64,000 nucleotides of DNA from Sphingomonadaceae bacterium (GTDB lineage: Bacteria; Pseudomonadota; Alphaproteobacteria; Sphingomonadales; Sphingomonadaceae). Positions 52,519 to 61,400 of the stretch are shown here, one piece after another; position 1 is the stretch's first letter; the number at the start of each line of letters is the position of its first letter. The stretch is from assembly GCA_947451145.1 (NCBI GenBank), contig CANFXW010000011.1:1-64000 (forward strand). The letters are read 5' to 3'. The notes beneath the pieces were generated by a model. It did not search any database and was not told the origin of the DNA. It was given only the letters and a program-made list of their open reading frames with translations. A program made the position numbers and the translations under genes.

Positions 52519-53490
52519 GTGCGGCGCGGCTGCCTGTTTTCCGGACTGGCGGCCATTGTTCTTGGCCTCGTCAGCCTCGGCTGGCTGCTGGGCGGCTGGT
52601 ATCTGGGTGGACCACTGGAAAAGGACACGGCCTTTGTCGTGCCAGATGGCGCGACGCTGGGGCAGGTTACGGCCTTGCTCGAAAAAGACCACGCCATTTC
52701 CTCGGCTTCGGGTTTCAAGCTGCGCGCGCGCATTTTTGGCGCTGGCGGCTCGATCAAGGCGGGTGAATTCATGTTGCCCAAGCGGGCCAGCCCGTCGAAG
52801 ATCCTGCGTGTGCTGCAGGGCGACGAGGTTATCCGCCGCTTTGTAACTGTGCCTGAGGGCATGCCATCGATCATGGTGCAGGAACGCCTGATGGGGCAGC
52901 CCGCGCTGACCGGTTCGGTCGATGTGCCGGCGGAAGGCTCTGTCCTGCCCGATACCTATGATATCGAACGCGGCGAGAGCCGTCAGGCCGTGCTGCTGCG
53001 CATGCAGGCGGCGATGCAGCGCACGCTGGCCGAACTCTGGGAAAAGCGTGCGCCCGATACCGTGGCGAAAACGCCGCAAGAGGCGCTGATCCTCGCCTCG
53101 ATTGTCGAGAAGGAAACCGGAAAGCCCGAAGAACGCCCGATGGTGGCCGGGCTCTATTCCAACCGCGTCCGGCAGGGGATCATGCTGCAGGCTGACCCGA
53201 CGATCATTTATCCGATCACCAAGGGCAAGCCGCTCGGCCGCCGCATTCGCCAGTCCGAGATCCAGGCGATCAACGATTACAACACCTATTCGATGGTCGG
53301 GCTGCCGCGCGGCCCGATCACCAACCCCGGCCGCGCCTCGATCGAGGCAGTGCTGCACCCGGCCCAGACCCAGGCGCTCTACATGGTGGCAGACGGCACC
53401 GGCGGCCACGCCTTTGCCTCGACCCTTGAGCAGCACAATGCCAACGTCCAGAAGTGGTTCTCCATCCGCAAGGCGCGGGGCGACTTCTGA
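52519..53490 (+). CDS. mltG: endolytic murein transglycosylase MltG
   Basis: Inner-membrane lytic transglycosylase that ends growing glycan strands. It starts at GTG four bases after fabF. N-terminal membrane helix (LFSGLAAIVLGLVSLGWLLGGWYL), a LysM-like region (VVPDGATLGQVTALLEKDHAIS) and the YceG catalytic domain with Glu in LASIVEKETGKPEERPMVAG and YSNRVRQGIMLQADPTIIY. 323 residues. The acpP-fabF-mltG order is conserved in many proteobacteria. Confidence 0.95.
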   Translation: MRRGCLFSGLAAIVLGLVSLGWLLGGWYLGGPLEKDTAFVVPDGATLGQVTALLEKDHAISSASGFKLRARIFGAGGSIKAGEFMLPKRASPSKILRVLQGDEVIRRFVTVPEGMPSIMVQERLMGQPALTGSVDVPAEGSVLPDTYDIERGESRQAVLLRMQAAMQRTLAELWEKRAPDTVAKTPQEALILASIVEKETGKPEERPMVAGLYSNRVRQGIMLQADPTIIYPITKGKPLGRRIRQSEIQAINDYNTYSMVGLPRGPITNPGRASIEAVLHPAQTQALYMVADGTGGHAFASTLEQHNANVQKWFSIRKARGDF

Positions 53491-53495
53491 ACCCC

Positions 53496-53586
53496 CGTCA
53501 TCCCGGGCTTGATTCGGGATCGGTGGCGTCTTCAATCAACCTCGCCGCGATGCGGACAGCGGTCCCGGGTCAAGCCTGGGACGACG
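53496..53586. repeat. imperfect inverted-repeat element after mltG
   Basis: Arms 53496-53521 and 53561-53586 are inverted copies with about five mismatches in 26; each has internal CCCGGG-type symmetry. This looks like the GTCATCCCGG palindromic repeats scattered in many alphaproteobacterial genomes. The rest of the gap to 53685 shows nothing else. Confidence 0.6.
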
Positions 53587-53685
53587 TAATCAATCGTCAA
53601 GGGCGATCAAAGAAAACGTATTATCCAGTTTTGCTGATTTAACCTCGCAGCCTATCTCCGTGTCACCAGATCACAGGAGATACCC

Positions 53686-54231
53686 ATGCTGAACCGCACC
53701 ATCCCAGACGTTACCCTGAAAACCCGCGTTCGCGACGAGGCCGTTGGCGGGGCAAACCCCTTCCGCTGGCAGGACCTGCCGGTGCGTGAAGCCTTTGCCG
53801 GCAAGAAGATCGCCATTTTCTCGCTACCCGGTGCCTTCACGCCAACCTGCTCGAACGAGCAGTGCCCGAACTACGAACGGCTCTATGATGTGTTCAAGGC
53901 CGCCGGCGTGGACGAGGTCTACTGCGTGTCGGTCAACGATGCCTTCGTCATGTACCAGTGGGGCAAGAACCTCGGCCTGTCGAACGTCAAGCTACTGCCC
54001 GACGGCAACGGTGATTTCACCCGCCGCATGGGCATGCTGATCGACAAGAGCCACCTCGGTTTCGGCATGCGCTCGTGGCGCTATGCGATGATCGTCGAAG
54101 ACAACACGATCACCCACTGGTTCGAAGAGCCGGGCATCAACGACACCGGTGCTGATGCTGATCCTTATGGCGAAACAGCCCCCGAAAAGCTGCTTGCCGC
54201 GCTGACCGGACAATTTGCCGAAGCAGTCTGA
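53686..54231 (+). CDS. peroxiredoxin (Prx5/redoxin type)
   Basis: Thiol peroxidase reducing peroxides with glutathione, glutaredoxin or another thiol. The peroxidatic cysteine lies in SLPGAFTPTCSNEQCPNYE, with a second Cys five residues later. KLLPDGNGDFTRRMGMLIDKSHLGFGMRSWRYAMIVED contains the conserved Arg. 181 residues, no signal peptide, so cytoplasmic. The family is the single-domain Prx5 form without a fused glutaredoxin. Confidence 0.93.
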   Translation: MLNRTIPDVTLKTRVRDEAVGGANPFRWQDLPVREAFAGKKIAIFSLPGAFTPTCSNEQCPNYERLYDVFKAAGVDEVYCVSVNDAFVMYQWGKNLGLSNVKLLPDGNGDFTRRMGMLIDKSHLGFGMRSWRYAMIVEDNTITHWFEEPGINDTGADADPYGETAPEKLLAALTGQFAEAV

Positions 54232-54312
54232 GCCGACACCGGACTGCTTTGTGCCGCGGGCGGCGGCATTCCCCCTACCTAGCCGCCGCCCGCCTCTCTA
54301 TAGAGGGCCAAC

Positions 54313-54834
54313 ATGGCCTTCGAACCCTTCATCGTCACCGCCGAGATGCCGCCCCAGATCCACGGCTGGGCAGACGGCCTGCGCCGCGCGCATTACCCGC
54401 CCGAGCGCAACCAGCTTGAGGCCCACGTAACGCTGTTTCACGCGCTTGCACCTTCGCAGCGTGAGGCATTGCTGAACTTCCTGCCGCGCATCGCTGCCGA
54501 ATTTGCCGCGCCCAAGGCGGAGATCATCGGATTGATGGACCTGGGGAAGGGGACGGCGCTGGCGATCTCCAGCCCGGGGATGACCGCGATCCGCGAAATG
54601 ATCGCCGACCATTTCCATGGTGCGCTCACCGCGCAGGACAACCATCCGATCCGTCTGCACATCACGGTGCAGAACAAGGTGACCACGCAAGAGGCGAGGG
54701 CGCTGCAGAGCCAGCTTCGCGGTGATAACCTAGAGCGCGAATTCCGCTTTTCCGGCCTTGGCCTGCACCTCTATCGCGGCGGTCCGTGGGAGGCGATGGG
54801 GCGCTGGTCGTTTCGCGGTAAAGAGGGGTGTTGA
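54313..54834 (+). CDS. 2'-5' RNA ligase/LigT-like 2H phosphoesterase
   Basis: A 173-residue two-histidine phosphoesterase-fold protein. The two His-x-Thr-x motifs are LEAHVTLFHAL and RLHITVQNK. Family members act on 2',3'-cyclic phosphates or related RNA ends; the cellular substrate is unknown. It is the last ordinary chromosomal gene before tRNA-Met and the integrated element. Confidence 0.85.
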   Translation: MAFEPFIVTAEMPPQIHGWADGLRRAHYPPERNQLEAHVTLFHALAPSQREALLNFLPRIAAEFAAPKAEIIGLMDLGKGTALAISSPGMTAIREMIADHFHGALTAQDNHPIRLHITVQNKVTTQEARALQSQLRGDNLEREFRFSGLGLHLYRGGPWEAMGRWSFRGKEGC

Positions 54835-54899
54835 CCAAGCCCGAACCGCACCCTATGTGCGCCGCCTGCCCGGCGCTCATGTGCCGGATTGCCCCATGG

Positions 54900-54976
54900 G
54901 GCGGAGTAGCTCAGTCGGTTAGAGCAGCGGAATCATAATCCGCGTGTCGGGGGTTCGAGTCCCTCCTCCGCTACCA
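54900..54976 (+). tRNA. tRNA-Met (anticodon CAT)
   Basis: Cloverleaf with encoded CCA. Anticodon stem GCGGA/TCCGC encloses loop ATCATAA with anticodon CAT. The body matches elongator tRNA-Met rather than the initiator (ordinary paired stems) or tRNA-Ile2. The acceptor pairs G1 with T72 (wobble). It is the apparent integration target of the following element, whose integrase begins 178 bases downstream. Confidence 0.93.
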
Positions 54977-55005
54977 TTCTCATTTCCGGACACTTCCGCA
55001 TAGGT

Positions 55006-55087
55006 CCGCTTGCATCCAGAAAATCACATTAAATCAAGATAGTTAGGCGTGATTCGCGTCCGCTTGCCGCCGCTTGCTTCCGCTTGC
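55006..55087 (+). repeat. direct repeats of CCGCTTGC, three with exact 10-bp phasing
   Basis: Copies start at 55006, 55060, 55070 and 55080. The last three are spaced by one helical turn, so a protein would contact the same DNA face. Their place between the presumed attachment site and the integrase gene suggests binding sites for the integrase arm domain or an excisionase. Confidence 0.65.
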
Positions 55088-55102
55088 AGCCGGATTTGGT
55101 GT

Positions 55103-55154
55103 GGGGGTATTTTGGGGGTATTCTTCCGGGGTATCGGCAAGGAGCGATACCCCC
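55103..55154. repeat. GGGGTAT repeats directly before integrase gene
   Basis: GGGGGTAT at 55103-55110 and 55114-55121, GGGGTAT at 55128-55134, and the inverted ATACCCCC at 55147-55154 abutting the start codon. They may form operator or integrase sites; the inverted pair could also fold over the ribosome site and autoregulate translation. Confidence 0.5.
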
Positions 55155-56408
55155 ATGCCTCTGACTGAAAGCCAAGCCAAAAATTCGAAACCTCGCGAAC
55201 AGGCATACAAGCTTGCCGATGCTGGAGGGTTATTCCTGCTGGTACAGCCGAATGGTGCCAGACTTTGGCGGATGAAATATCGATACGGAGGCAAGGAAAA
55301 GCTGCTCTCGTTTGGTACATATCCTGAAGTTGGGATCGCTGCGGCGCGGGACAAACGAACGGTTGCCAAGGCGATCCTCGCCGAAGGCCGTGATCCGATG
55401 AAGAACAAATCGGAGATTGACCCAAGCAAGAGTGAAACTTTCCGCGTCATCGCCGAACGCTGGCATGAAAATCGAAAATCTGCGTTGGTCCCTGCACACG
55501 CTGACCGCGTCTGGTCGCGTTTGGAGCGGGACGTGTTTCCATTTCTTGGGAGCAAACCGATGAACGAGATCACTCCGCCGGATGTGTTGGAAATGGTACG
55601 AAAAATTGAGGCGCGTGGCGCTCTCGACATCAGCCGTCGAGCAAAGCAGGGCGTCGGACAGATATTCCAGTTCGCGATCGCTTGCGGCCTGGCTTCCTCT
55701 GACCCCACCGCTCACTTGCGCGGCGCGTTGAAACCGCGCCCCCGTGTGAAGCACATGAGTCGGATACCTCTACATGAAGTCCCCGCTCTGCTCGACAAGC
55801 TACAGGCTTACCAGGCAGAGGGTGAGCGGAGGTCTTCCATCACCCGCGACGCTGTAATGTTCGCGCTACTGACCTGGGTCCGAACGAAGGAGCTGCGTTT
55901 TGCGGTGAAATCCGAGTTCGAAGATCTGGACGGCAAGCAGCCAGTTTGGAGAATACCTGCACATCGGATGAAAATGGGCCGCGAGCACCTCGTGCCTTTG
56001 TCTGCTCAGGCTGCAGCATTAGCCAAGGGGATGATTGAGACGAGCGCCGGTGCGTTCCTCTTTTCCGGAACGACGCTGGAGAAGCCCATATCCGAGAATA
56101 CCATGATCTACGCGCTCTACCGGTTAGGTTATCACAGCCGTCAGACGGTGCACGGATTCCGAGGTCTGGCGAGTACATGGGCCAACGAGCAACTCGTCGA
56201 GTTTGGGAAACCCACGCTGTGGATCCGAAAGTATCATGAAGACTGGGTCGAGCTGCAACTCGCGCATTCCGAAACCAACGAGGTGCGTGGTGCTTACAAT
56301 GCCGCCGAATATCTCGCTCCCCGGCGTCGCATGTTGCAAGACTGGGCGGACTTCCTCAGTGGAGAGAAGGTGGTGAACATATCGAAAGGAAGGAGGAGGG
56401 CTGCTTGA
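55155..56408 (+). CDS. tyrosine-type site-specific integrase (P4/DUF4102 family)
   Basis: Integrates and excises the element at tRNA-Met. The N-terminal DUF4102 arm-binding domain (KLADAGGLFLLVQPNGARLWRMKYRYGGKEKLLSFGTYPE) is followed by a core-binding SAM-like domain (about 95-185) and the catalytic domain with Arg243 (TWVRTKEL), His333-x-x-Arg336 (HGFRG), His371 (LAHSETNEVRGAY) and nucleophile Tyr381. 417 residues; intact. ATG 55155 is preferred, with AAGGAG 11 bases upstream. GC is lower than in the chromosomal genes around it. Confidence 0.94.
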   Translation: MPLTESQAKNSKPREQAYKLADAGGLFLLVQPNGARLWRMKYRYGGKEKLLSFGTYPEVGIAAARDKRTVAKAILAEGRDPMKNKSEIDPSKSETFRVIAERWHENRKSALVPAHADRVWSRLERDVFPFLGSKPMNEITPPDVLEMVRKIEARGALDISRRAKQGVGQIFQFAIACGLASSDPTAHLRGALKPRPRVKHMSRIPLHEVPALLDKLQAYQAEGERRSSITRDAVMFALLTWVRTKELRFAVKSEFEDLDGKQPVWRIPAHRMKMGREHLVPLSAQAAALAKGMIETSAGAFLFSGTTLEKPISENTMIYALYRLGYHSRQTVHGFRGLASTWANEQLVEFGKPTLWIRKYHEDWVELQLAHSETNEVRGAYNAAEYLAPRRRMLQDWADFLSGEKVVNISKGRRRAA

Positions 56409-56428
56409 ACTCACGGCGGGGATGTTGG

Positions 56429-56647
56429 TCAGCTCTCTCCAATCCATTCGATGGTCAGTCGATCGAAGCCGGCCTGAACGCCTTCAGCGGTAACACGTCG
56501 CCCAATGAGGTCGGGGTCTATGTCGTCGAGATCAATGACCCACAGATCGCCCGCGTCTGTCAGGATGGCCAAACCGCGGCCGCCGTGGTTGAGCACGCCG
56601 CTCACCCGCTTTCGTCGATTGCTGCCATTACTGAACGACGAATTCAC
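56429..56647 (-). CDS. DUF5818-like small protein
   Basis: A 72-residue protein likely forming a small beta-barrel (VSGVLNHGGRGLAILTDAGDLWVIDLDD, LIGRRVTAEGVQAGFDRLTIEWI). This OB-like pattern is seen in DUF5818 proteins of sphingomonads; function unknown. Its ATG overlaps the lytic transglycosylase stop, so it is translated with it. It ends 20 bases from the convergent integrase gene. Confidence 0.65.
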   Translation of the reverse strand: MNSSFSNGSNRRKRVSGVLNHGGRGLAILTDAGDLWVIDLDDIDPDLIGRRVTAEGVQAGFDRLTIEWIGES

Positions 56648-57312
56648 CTGGACCCCCAGAAAGCAAGGACGTTCCGCACGTACGATGGCGTCTCACCATT
56701 GAGCGGAATGCCGCCAGCGCGCTCAACCGCGCCGGGTCCTGCATTGTAGGCTGCCACGGCTAAATGGACCATGCCGAACTTGTCCAGCATCTGACGCAGG
56801 TATCGCGCCGCAGCGGACAGGTTTGCCCGCGGATCGAACCGGTTGGCAACCCCCAGCTCGCGCGCGGTTTTAGGCATCAATTGCCCGAGACCCGCCGCTC
56901 CGGCACCGCTGATGGCAAAGGGATTGTAGCGAGACTCAGTCCAGATAAGTGCATCGAGCAGGCCGGTCGGCAGGCCGTATTGCGCTTCGGCGGCATAGAC
57001 GTGTGGCAGGTACACTGCGCGTCGGAAGCTCGGTGCAGCGCCTTGCGGCCGTTTTGATGCTTGTCGCGATATGGCTCTTGGAGTGCCCGAGACGACGTCC
57101 GACGAAATACCTACCGACGGCATTGGGGCCGCCGGCGAGCGCCAGATTCCGTGCGTGACAAGTTCGAAGCCAGCGTCCGCGTTTTCGATGCGATAGCCCG
57201 AGGCTGGGTTGGGCGACGGCGCTGAAACGGTAACGTCATCTTGCGCTACGGCAGGAGTGGTGGTTGCGAGTCCTGCCACCGCAAGGAGGGCAGCGATCAG
57301 TTTTTGAGCCAT
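56644..57312 (-). CDS. lytic transglycosylase (SLT domain, VirB1-like)
   Basis: Exported peptidoglycan-cleaving enzyme, 222 residues from ATG 57312 after AAGGAA. Signal peptide MAQKLIAALLAVAGLATTTPAVAQ, a low-complexity linker, and a C-terminal SLT domain with catalytic Glu in LIWTESRYNPFAISGAGAAGLGQLMPKTA, DPRANLSAAARYLRQML and VAAYNAGPGAVERAGG. Such enzymes open the wall for type IV secretion or conjugation; other conjugation genes are not yet visible in this part of the element. A LexA-type site is 32 bases upstream of the start. Confidence 0.9.
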   Translation of the reverse strand: MAQKLIAALLAVAGLATTTPAVAQDDVTVSAPSPNPASGYRIENADAGFELVTHGIWRSPAAPMPSVGISSDVVSGTPRAISRQASKRPQGAAPSFRRAVYLPHVYAAEAQYGLPTGLLDALIWTESRYNPFAISGAGAAGLGQLMPKTARELGVANRFDPRANLSAAARYLRQMLDKFGMVHLAVAAYNAGPGAVERAGGIPLNGETPSYVRNVLAFWGSR

Positions 57313-57343
57313 TTTCGATTCCTTCTCTAGTCGAATCGAATGG

Positions 57344-57358
57344 GAACATATATAGAAC
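57344..57358. promoter_or_regulatory. LexA (SOS) box
   Basis: GAACATATATAGAAC, an exact GAAC-N7-GAAC (reverse complement GTTC-N7-GTTC), the LexA consensus in alphaproteobacteria. It lies between the divergent transglycosylase and primase genes. A 10-bp palindrome AACATATGTT (57356-57365) overlaps its right half. Confidence 0.65.
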
Positions 57359-57439
57359 ATATGTTGTAGGAAAACGCATTGTCAGTGGCGCAGAGCGGAG
57401 GCTGCGCGGGTGGAGGCATGTCACCGATGGAGATGCCCC

Positions 57440-58336
57440 ATGTCCCAATGCCGCAGGCGCTCAGCGCTTGAAGACCGCGCCCGCAAGATCGTCGAGGGGC
57501 TGGAAGGCACCTGGTCGCGCTCGCGTGGCATGTGCTGCTGTCCAGCTCATGCCGACCGCACGCCGTCGCTCAGCATTACACTCGGCAAGCGTGCGATCCT
57601 GGTTCATTGCTTCGCTGGTTGCACCAACGAGGCAGTGATGCAGGGCCTCGCCAAGGTCGGAGTCCGAATATCCGACCTGTTCGACGGGAAGGGCGAGGCG
57701 TTCACTTCGGCGCCGCGCGAAGAGACCGCCGATCGCAATGCGCTCCGGCTGTGGCGCGATGCAGCGATCCTCGCCGACAGTCTGGCCGCCCACTACCTTG
57801 CGGGCCGCGGAATCACCACTTTCTCGCCGGACCTCCGCTTCCATCCCCGCATGCCGCTGGGACCCAAGGGAGCAGTCCAATTCCTCCCTGCAATGGTCGC
57901 GGCGGTCCGCAACGATGCCGGCGTGCTGGCGCTGCACCGGACCTTCCTTGATCCGGCGGGCCGGGGCCTTGCGCGGTTCGACGGGCCCAAACGTGCGCTT
58001 GGTAGCCTCGGATCGGGGGCAGTCCGCTTGGCGTTCCCGCGCGGCGGCCGCCTGGGCCTCGCCGAGGGGATCGAGACGGCGCTCTCGGCGATGCAGCTGT
58101 TCGGCATCGCTTGTTGGGCGACGCTTGGCAACGAGCGCTTCGGCCTGGTCACGATCCCGGAGTCGGTGCGCGAGTTGCACCTGTTCGTCGACAACGATGC
58201 TGGCGGCCTTTTGGCCGACGAGCGCGGCCGCGAAGCTTATGCCTGCGAGGGTCGCCGGATTGCCACCCGACGGCCCGAGCGAACCGATGACGATTGGAAC
58301 GACGTGTTGATGCGCCGCATCCGCGTGACGGTTTGA
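57440..58336 (+). CDS. zinc-finger and Toprim domain primase-like protein
   Basis: Replication-type primase of mobile elements, 298 residues from ATG 57440. N-terminal zinc ribbon: MCCCPAHADRTPSLSI and LVHCFAGCTNEAV supply Cys/His ligands. A DUF7146-like middle (AAHYLAGRGITTFSPDLRFHPRM) leads to a C-terminal Toprim fold with GLAEGIETALSAM (catalytic Glu) and LHLFVDNDAGGLLA (Asp pair). It is followed by the helicase-methylase gene after 89 bases and probably works with it in replication of the element. Confidence 0.88.
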   Translation: MSQCRRRSALEDRARKIVEGLEGTWSRSRGMCCCPAHADRTPSLSITLGKRAILVHCFAGCTNEAVMQGLAKVGVRISDLFDGKGEAFTSAPREETADRNALRLWRDAAILADSLAAHYLAGRGITTFSPDLRFHPRMPLGPKGAVQFLPAMVAAVRNDAGVLALHRTFLDPAGRGLARFDGPKRALGSLGSGAVRLAFPRGGRLGLAEGIETALSAMQLFGIACWATLGNERFGLVTIPESVRELHLFVDNDAGGLLADERGREAYACEGRRIATRRPERTDDDWNDVLMRRIRVTV

Positions 58337-58425
58337 GCAACTCTGAGAGGAAAGGGGGCTTGGGGCCTTGTGAGGCCCCGGACGGACCCCCCGAATGAAC
58401 TTGGGGCCTCATCAGGAGTTTCCCG

Positions 58426-61400
58426 ATGTCCCACGCTTCACCCGCATTCGCCTTTCCCGCTCCCGCCGAGCCGCTTGTGCTCAGCGCGGCCCGCAAGCTC
58501 GCTGTTCGGCTAGGCGCCTGCCAGATCGTCACGCGCAGCGTCCTCAATGCGATCATGAGCGAGCAATTTGGCGGCAGCGATGCCGAAGGTCGCTGGTCGG
58601 TGCGCGATGCCCATGCCGCACTTGAACTCGCCCAGGTGCTGTTTCTGAATCAGGCGACCACGCTGACTTGCACTATGCCGTCCGATCAGGCGGATCGCGC
58701 CTTTACGCGCCTCGAAGCGCAGGTGCCCAGCCAGACCACGCGCAGCGACGAACAGATCGAGTGGCAGCAGTTCGCCACCCCGCCGCGGATCGCCTGGATC
58801 GCCGCCCGCGCCTGCGCGATTTCAGCTGGTGAACTCGTGCTCGAACCATCGGCCGGAACCGGTATGCTCGCAGTCTGGGCCGCGAAGGCGGGTGCGCGGC
58901 TCGCGCTCAACGAAATCTCGCCGCTGCGCCGTGAGTGCCTCGGAGCCATGTTCCCGGGTGCGCCGGTAACCGGCCACGATGGCGAATTGATCGACGAACT
59001 GCTTGAGCCCAGTGTCGCTCCGAGCGTGGTGCTCATGAACCCGCCCTATTCGCACGGCATCGAGCGCGGGCACGACGGACGCACCGGGGCACGGCATCTG
59101 CGCTCGGCCTGGAAGCGGCTGCTACCCGGCGGCCGCCTGGTTGCGGTGATGCCAGAATGGTTCGACCTGCCGCGCTTCGTTAGTGGTATCGTCGGTCCAG
59201 TGGCGCTCCGCCTCAACGCGGCGATCGAGCGCGGCTTCGTCAAGCAGGGCACCTCGATCTCCACCCGGCTCCTTGTCCTCGACAAGCTCGATGGCGGTGT
59301 CAGCCCGATCATCGCGAAGCCCGTCAACTTCGCCGAGCTTTGTTTTCTGGTCGACACCCTGCTGGTGCGAAAGCAGTCGGTCGAAGAACCGGTCATTGCA
59401 TCGAGGTCTTTCACGCCGCTGCGCCTGATCGCCACGAGCACAAAACCGGTCCCGCTCGCGGTTCGACCGGTTGCTGCAGCGCCTGCAATCCTGCCGCTCG
59501 TCTATCAACCGCTCGAAGCACCTGCGCCGATCGCGGAGCAAGTCGGGCACTATCTGCCCTACCGGCCGAGCCGCATTGCGATTCCAGGCGCGGTCGAACA
59601 TCCAACCCCGCTGGTCGAATCCGTCGCCATGGGCTCGATCACCGCGCCGGTTCCAGGCTCCATTCCCCAGCTCCCATCGAACCTGGTTGCCAAGGGCGTG
59701 CTTTCGGCCGCCCAGGCCGAGACGCTAATCTATGCCGCGAGCGCTCACGCCCGCGACCTCTCCGGGCGTTACGAACCCGAGGACGGGGGCTGCGCGCTCA
59801 AAGCGAGCGGCGAGGGAAAATGCTATCGCATTGGCTACTTCCTTGGCGACGGGACCGGAGCCGGGAAGGGGCGCCAGGTCGCCTCGGTCATGCTCGACCG
59901 CTGGGTGAGGGGTGAGCGCCGACACATCTGGATCTCGAAGAACGAGGCTCTGCTCGAAGATGCGCGCCGCGACTGGTCTGCGCTCGGCGGTTTGCCGATC
60001 GACGTGCAGCCGCTCGGACAGTGGAAGCTCGGTGTTCCGGTCGGAATGCGCGAGGGTATCCTTTTCGTCACCTATCCGACCCTGCGATCCGGGCGCAGCG
60101 ATGCGACCCGGCTTGACCAGCTCCTCGATTGGGCCGGGGAAGACTTCGAAGGGGTGATCGTCTTCGATGAAGCTCACGCCATGGCCAACGCCGCGGGAGG
60201 CGAAGGTTCGCGCGGCAAGGTCAAGGGTTCGGAGCAGGGGGTCGCCGGGGTGCGGCTCCAGAACCTGCTGCCACGCGCCCGCGTGCTCTATGCCTCGGCA
60301 ACCGGCGCTTCAGACGTCAACAACTTGGCCTATGCGACCCGGCTTGGTCTGTGGGGACCGGAGACCGCCTTCGCCAACCGCGAGGCATTTGTCGCCGACA
60401 TCCGCGACGGCGGCATTGCCGCGATGGAACTGGTTGCCCGCGATTTGAAGTCGCTCGGGCTATACACCGCGCGGGCCTTGTCGTTCGCCGGAGTTGAATA
60501 CGAAATCCTTGAGCACTGCCTGACCGCCGACCAGATCGCGGTCTATGACGCCTATGCCGAGGCTTGGGCGATCATCCATACCAACCTGCGCGAGGCGCTC
60601 GAAGCGACCCGGATCGTCGATCAGGACAGCGGCGACACCCTGAACTCCGGTGCCAAGGCGGCGGCGCTCTCGGTGTTCGAGGGCACCAAGCAGCGCTTCT
60701 TTGCGCAAGTCCTGCTTTCGATGAAGTTGCCAAGCTTGCTTCCCGCGGTCGAGACCGCCCTAGCCGAGGGCAATGCCGTGGTCGTGCAGCTCGTCTCGAC
60801 CGGCGAGGCTATGCTGGGCCGTCGCCTTGCGGTTCTGTCGGATGCCGAACGTGAGGCGCTTGAGATCGACCTCAGCCCGCGTGAATATGTGATCGACTAC
60901 CTCACCAAGAGCTTCCCGGTAAGGTTGATGGCGGTGTTCACCGACGAGAACGGCAACGCGCGCTCCGAGCCGATGAGTGACGATACAGGTGCGCCGGTGC
61001 TGTGCCGCTCCGCGCTCGCCGCCCGCGACCGGATGATCGAACAGCTCTGCGCGCTGCCTCCTATCGCGACGGCGCTCGATGCGATCATCGAGCGGTTCGG
61101 TGTCGACCAGGTCGCCGAGGTTACTGGCCGCACGCGCCGACTGATCGTCGGGCGCGACGGGTGCCAGAAGCTCCAATCCCGCAGCCCGCGCGCCAATGTC
61201 GCCGAGACCCAGGCATTCATGGATGGGATCAAGCAGGTCCTGGTCTTCTCAGATGCCGGCGGGACCGGGCGCAGTTACCACGCCGACCTCACCGCCAAGA
61301 ACCAGGCGCGTCGTGTTCACTTTCTGCTCGAGCCGGGCTGGCGCGCCGATGCCGCAATCCAGGGGCTCGGGCGGACCAACCGCACCAATCAGGCATCCGC

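Noticed and set aside
51621..53535. Minus-strand frames opposite fabF and mltG
   Set aside because: Shadow frames of conserved genes with complete catalytic motifs.
54900..54976. Reading the CAT tRNA as initiator tRNA-fMet or lysidine-modified tRNA-Ile2
   Set aside because: The body sequence fits elongator tRNA-Met; the initiator's three G-C anticodon-stem pairs and C1-A72 mismatch are absent. The weak G1-T72 pair is noted, but alone does not make it an initiator.
55060..55134. CRISPR-like array before the integrase
   Set aside because: Repeats are only 7-8 bp with 2-bp spacers; no cas genes nearby.
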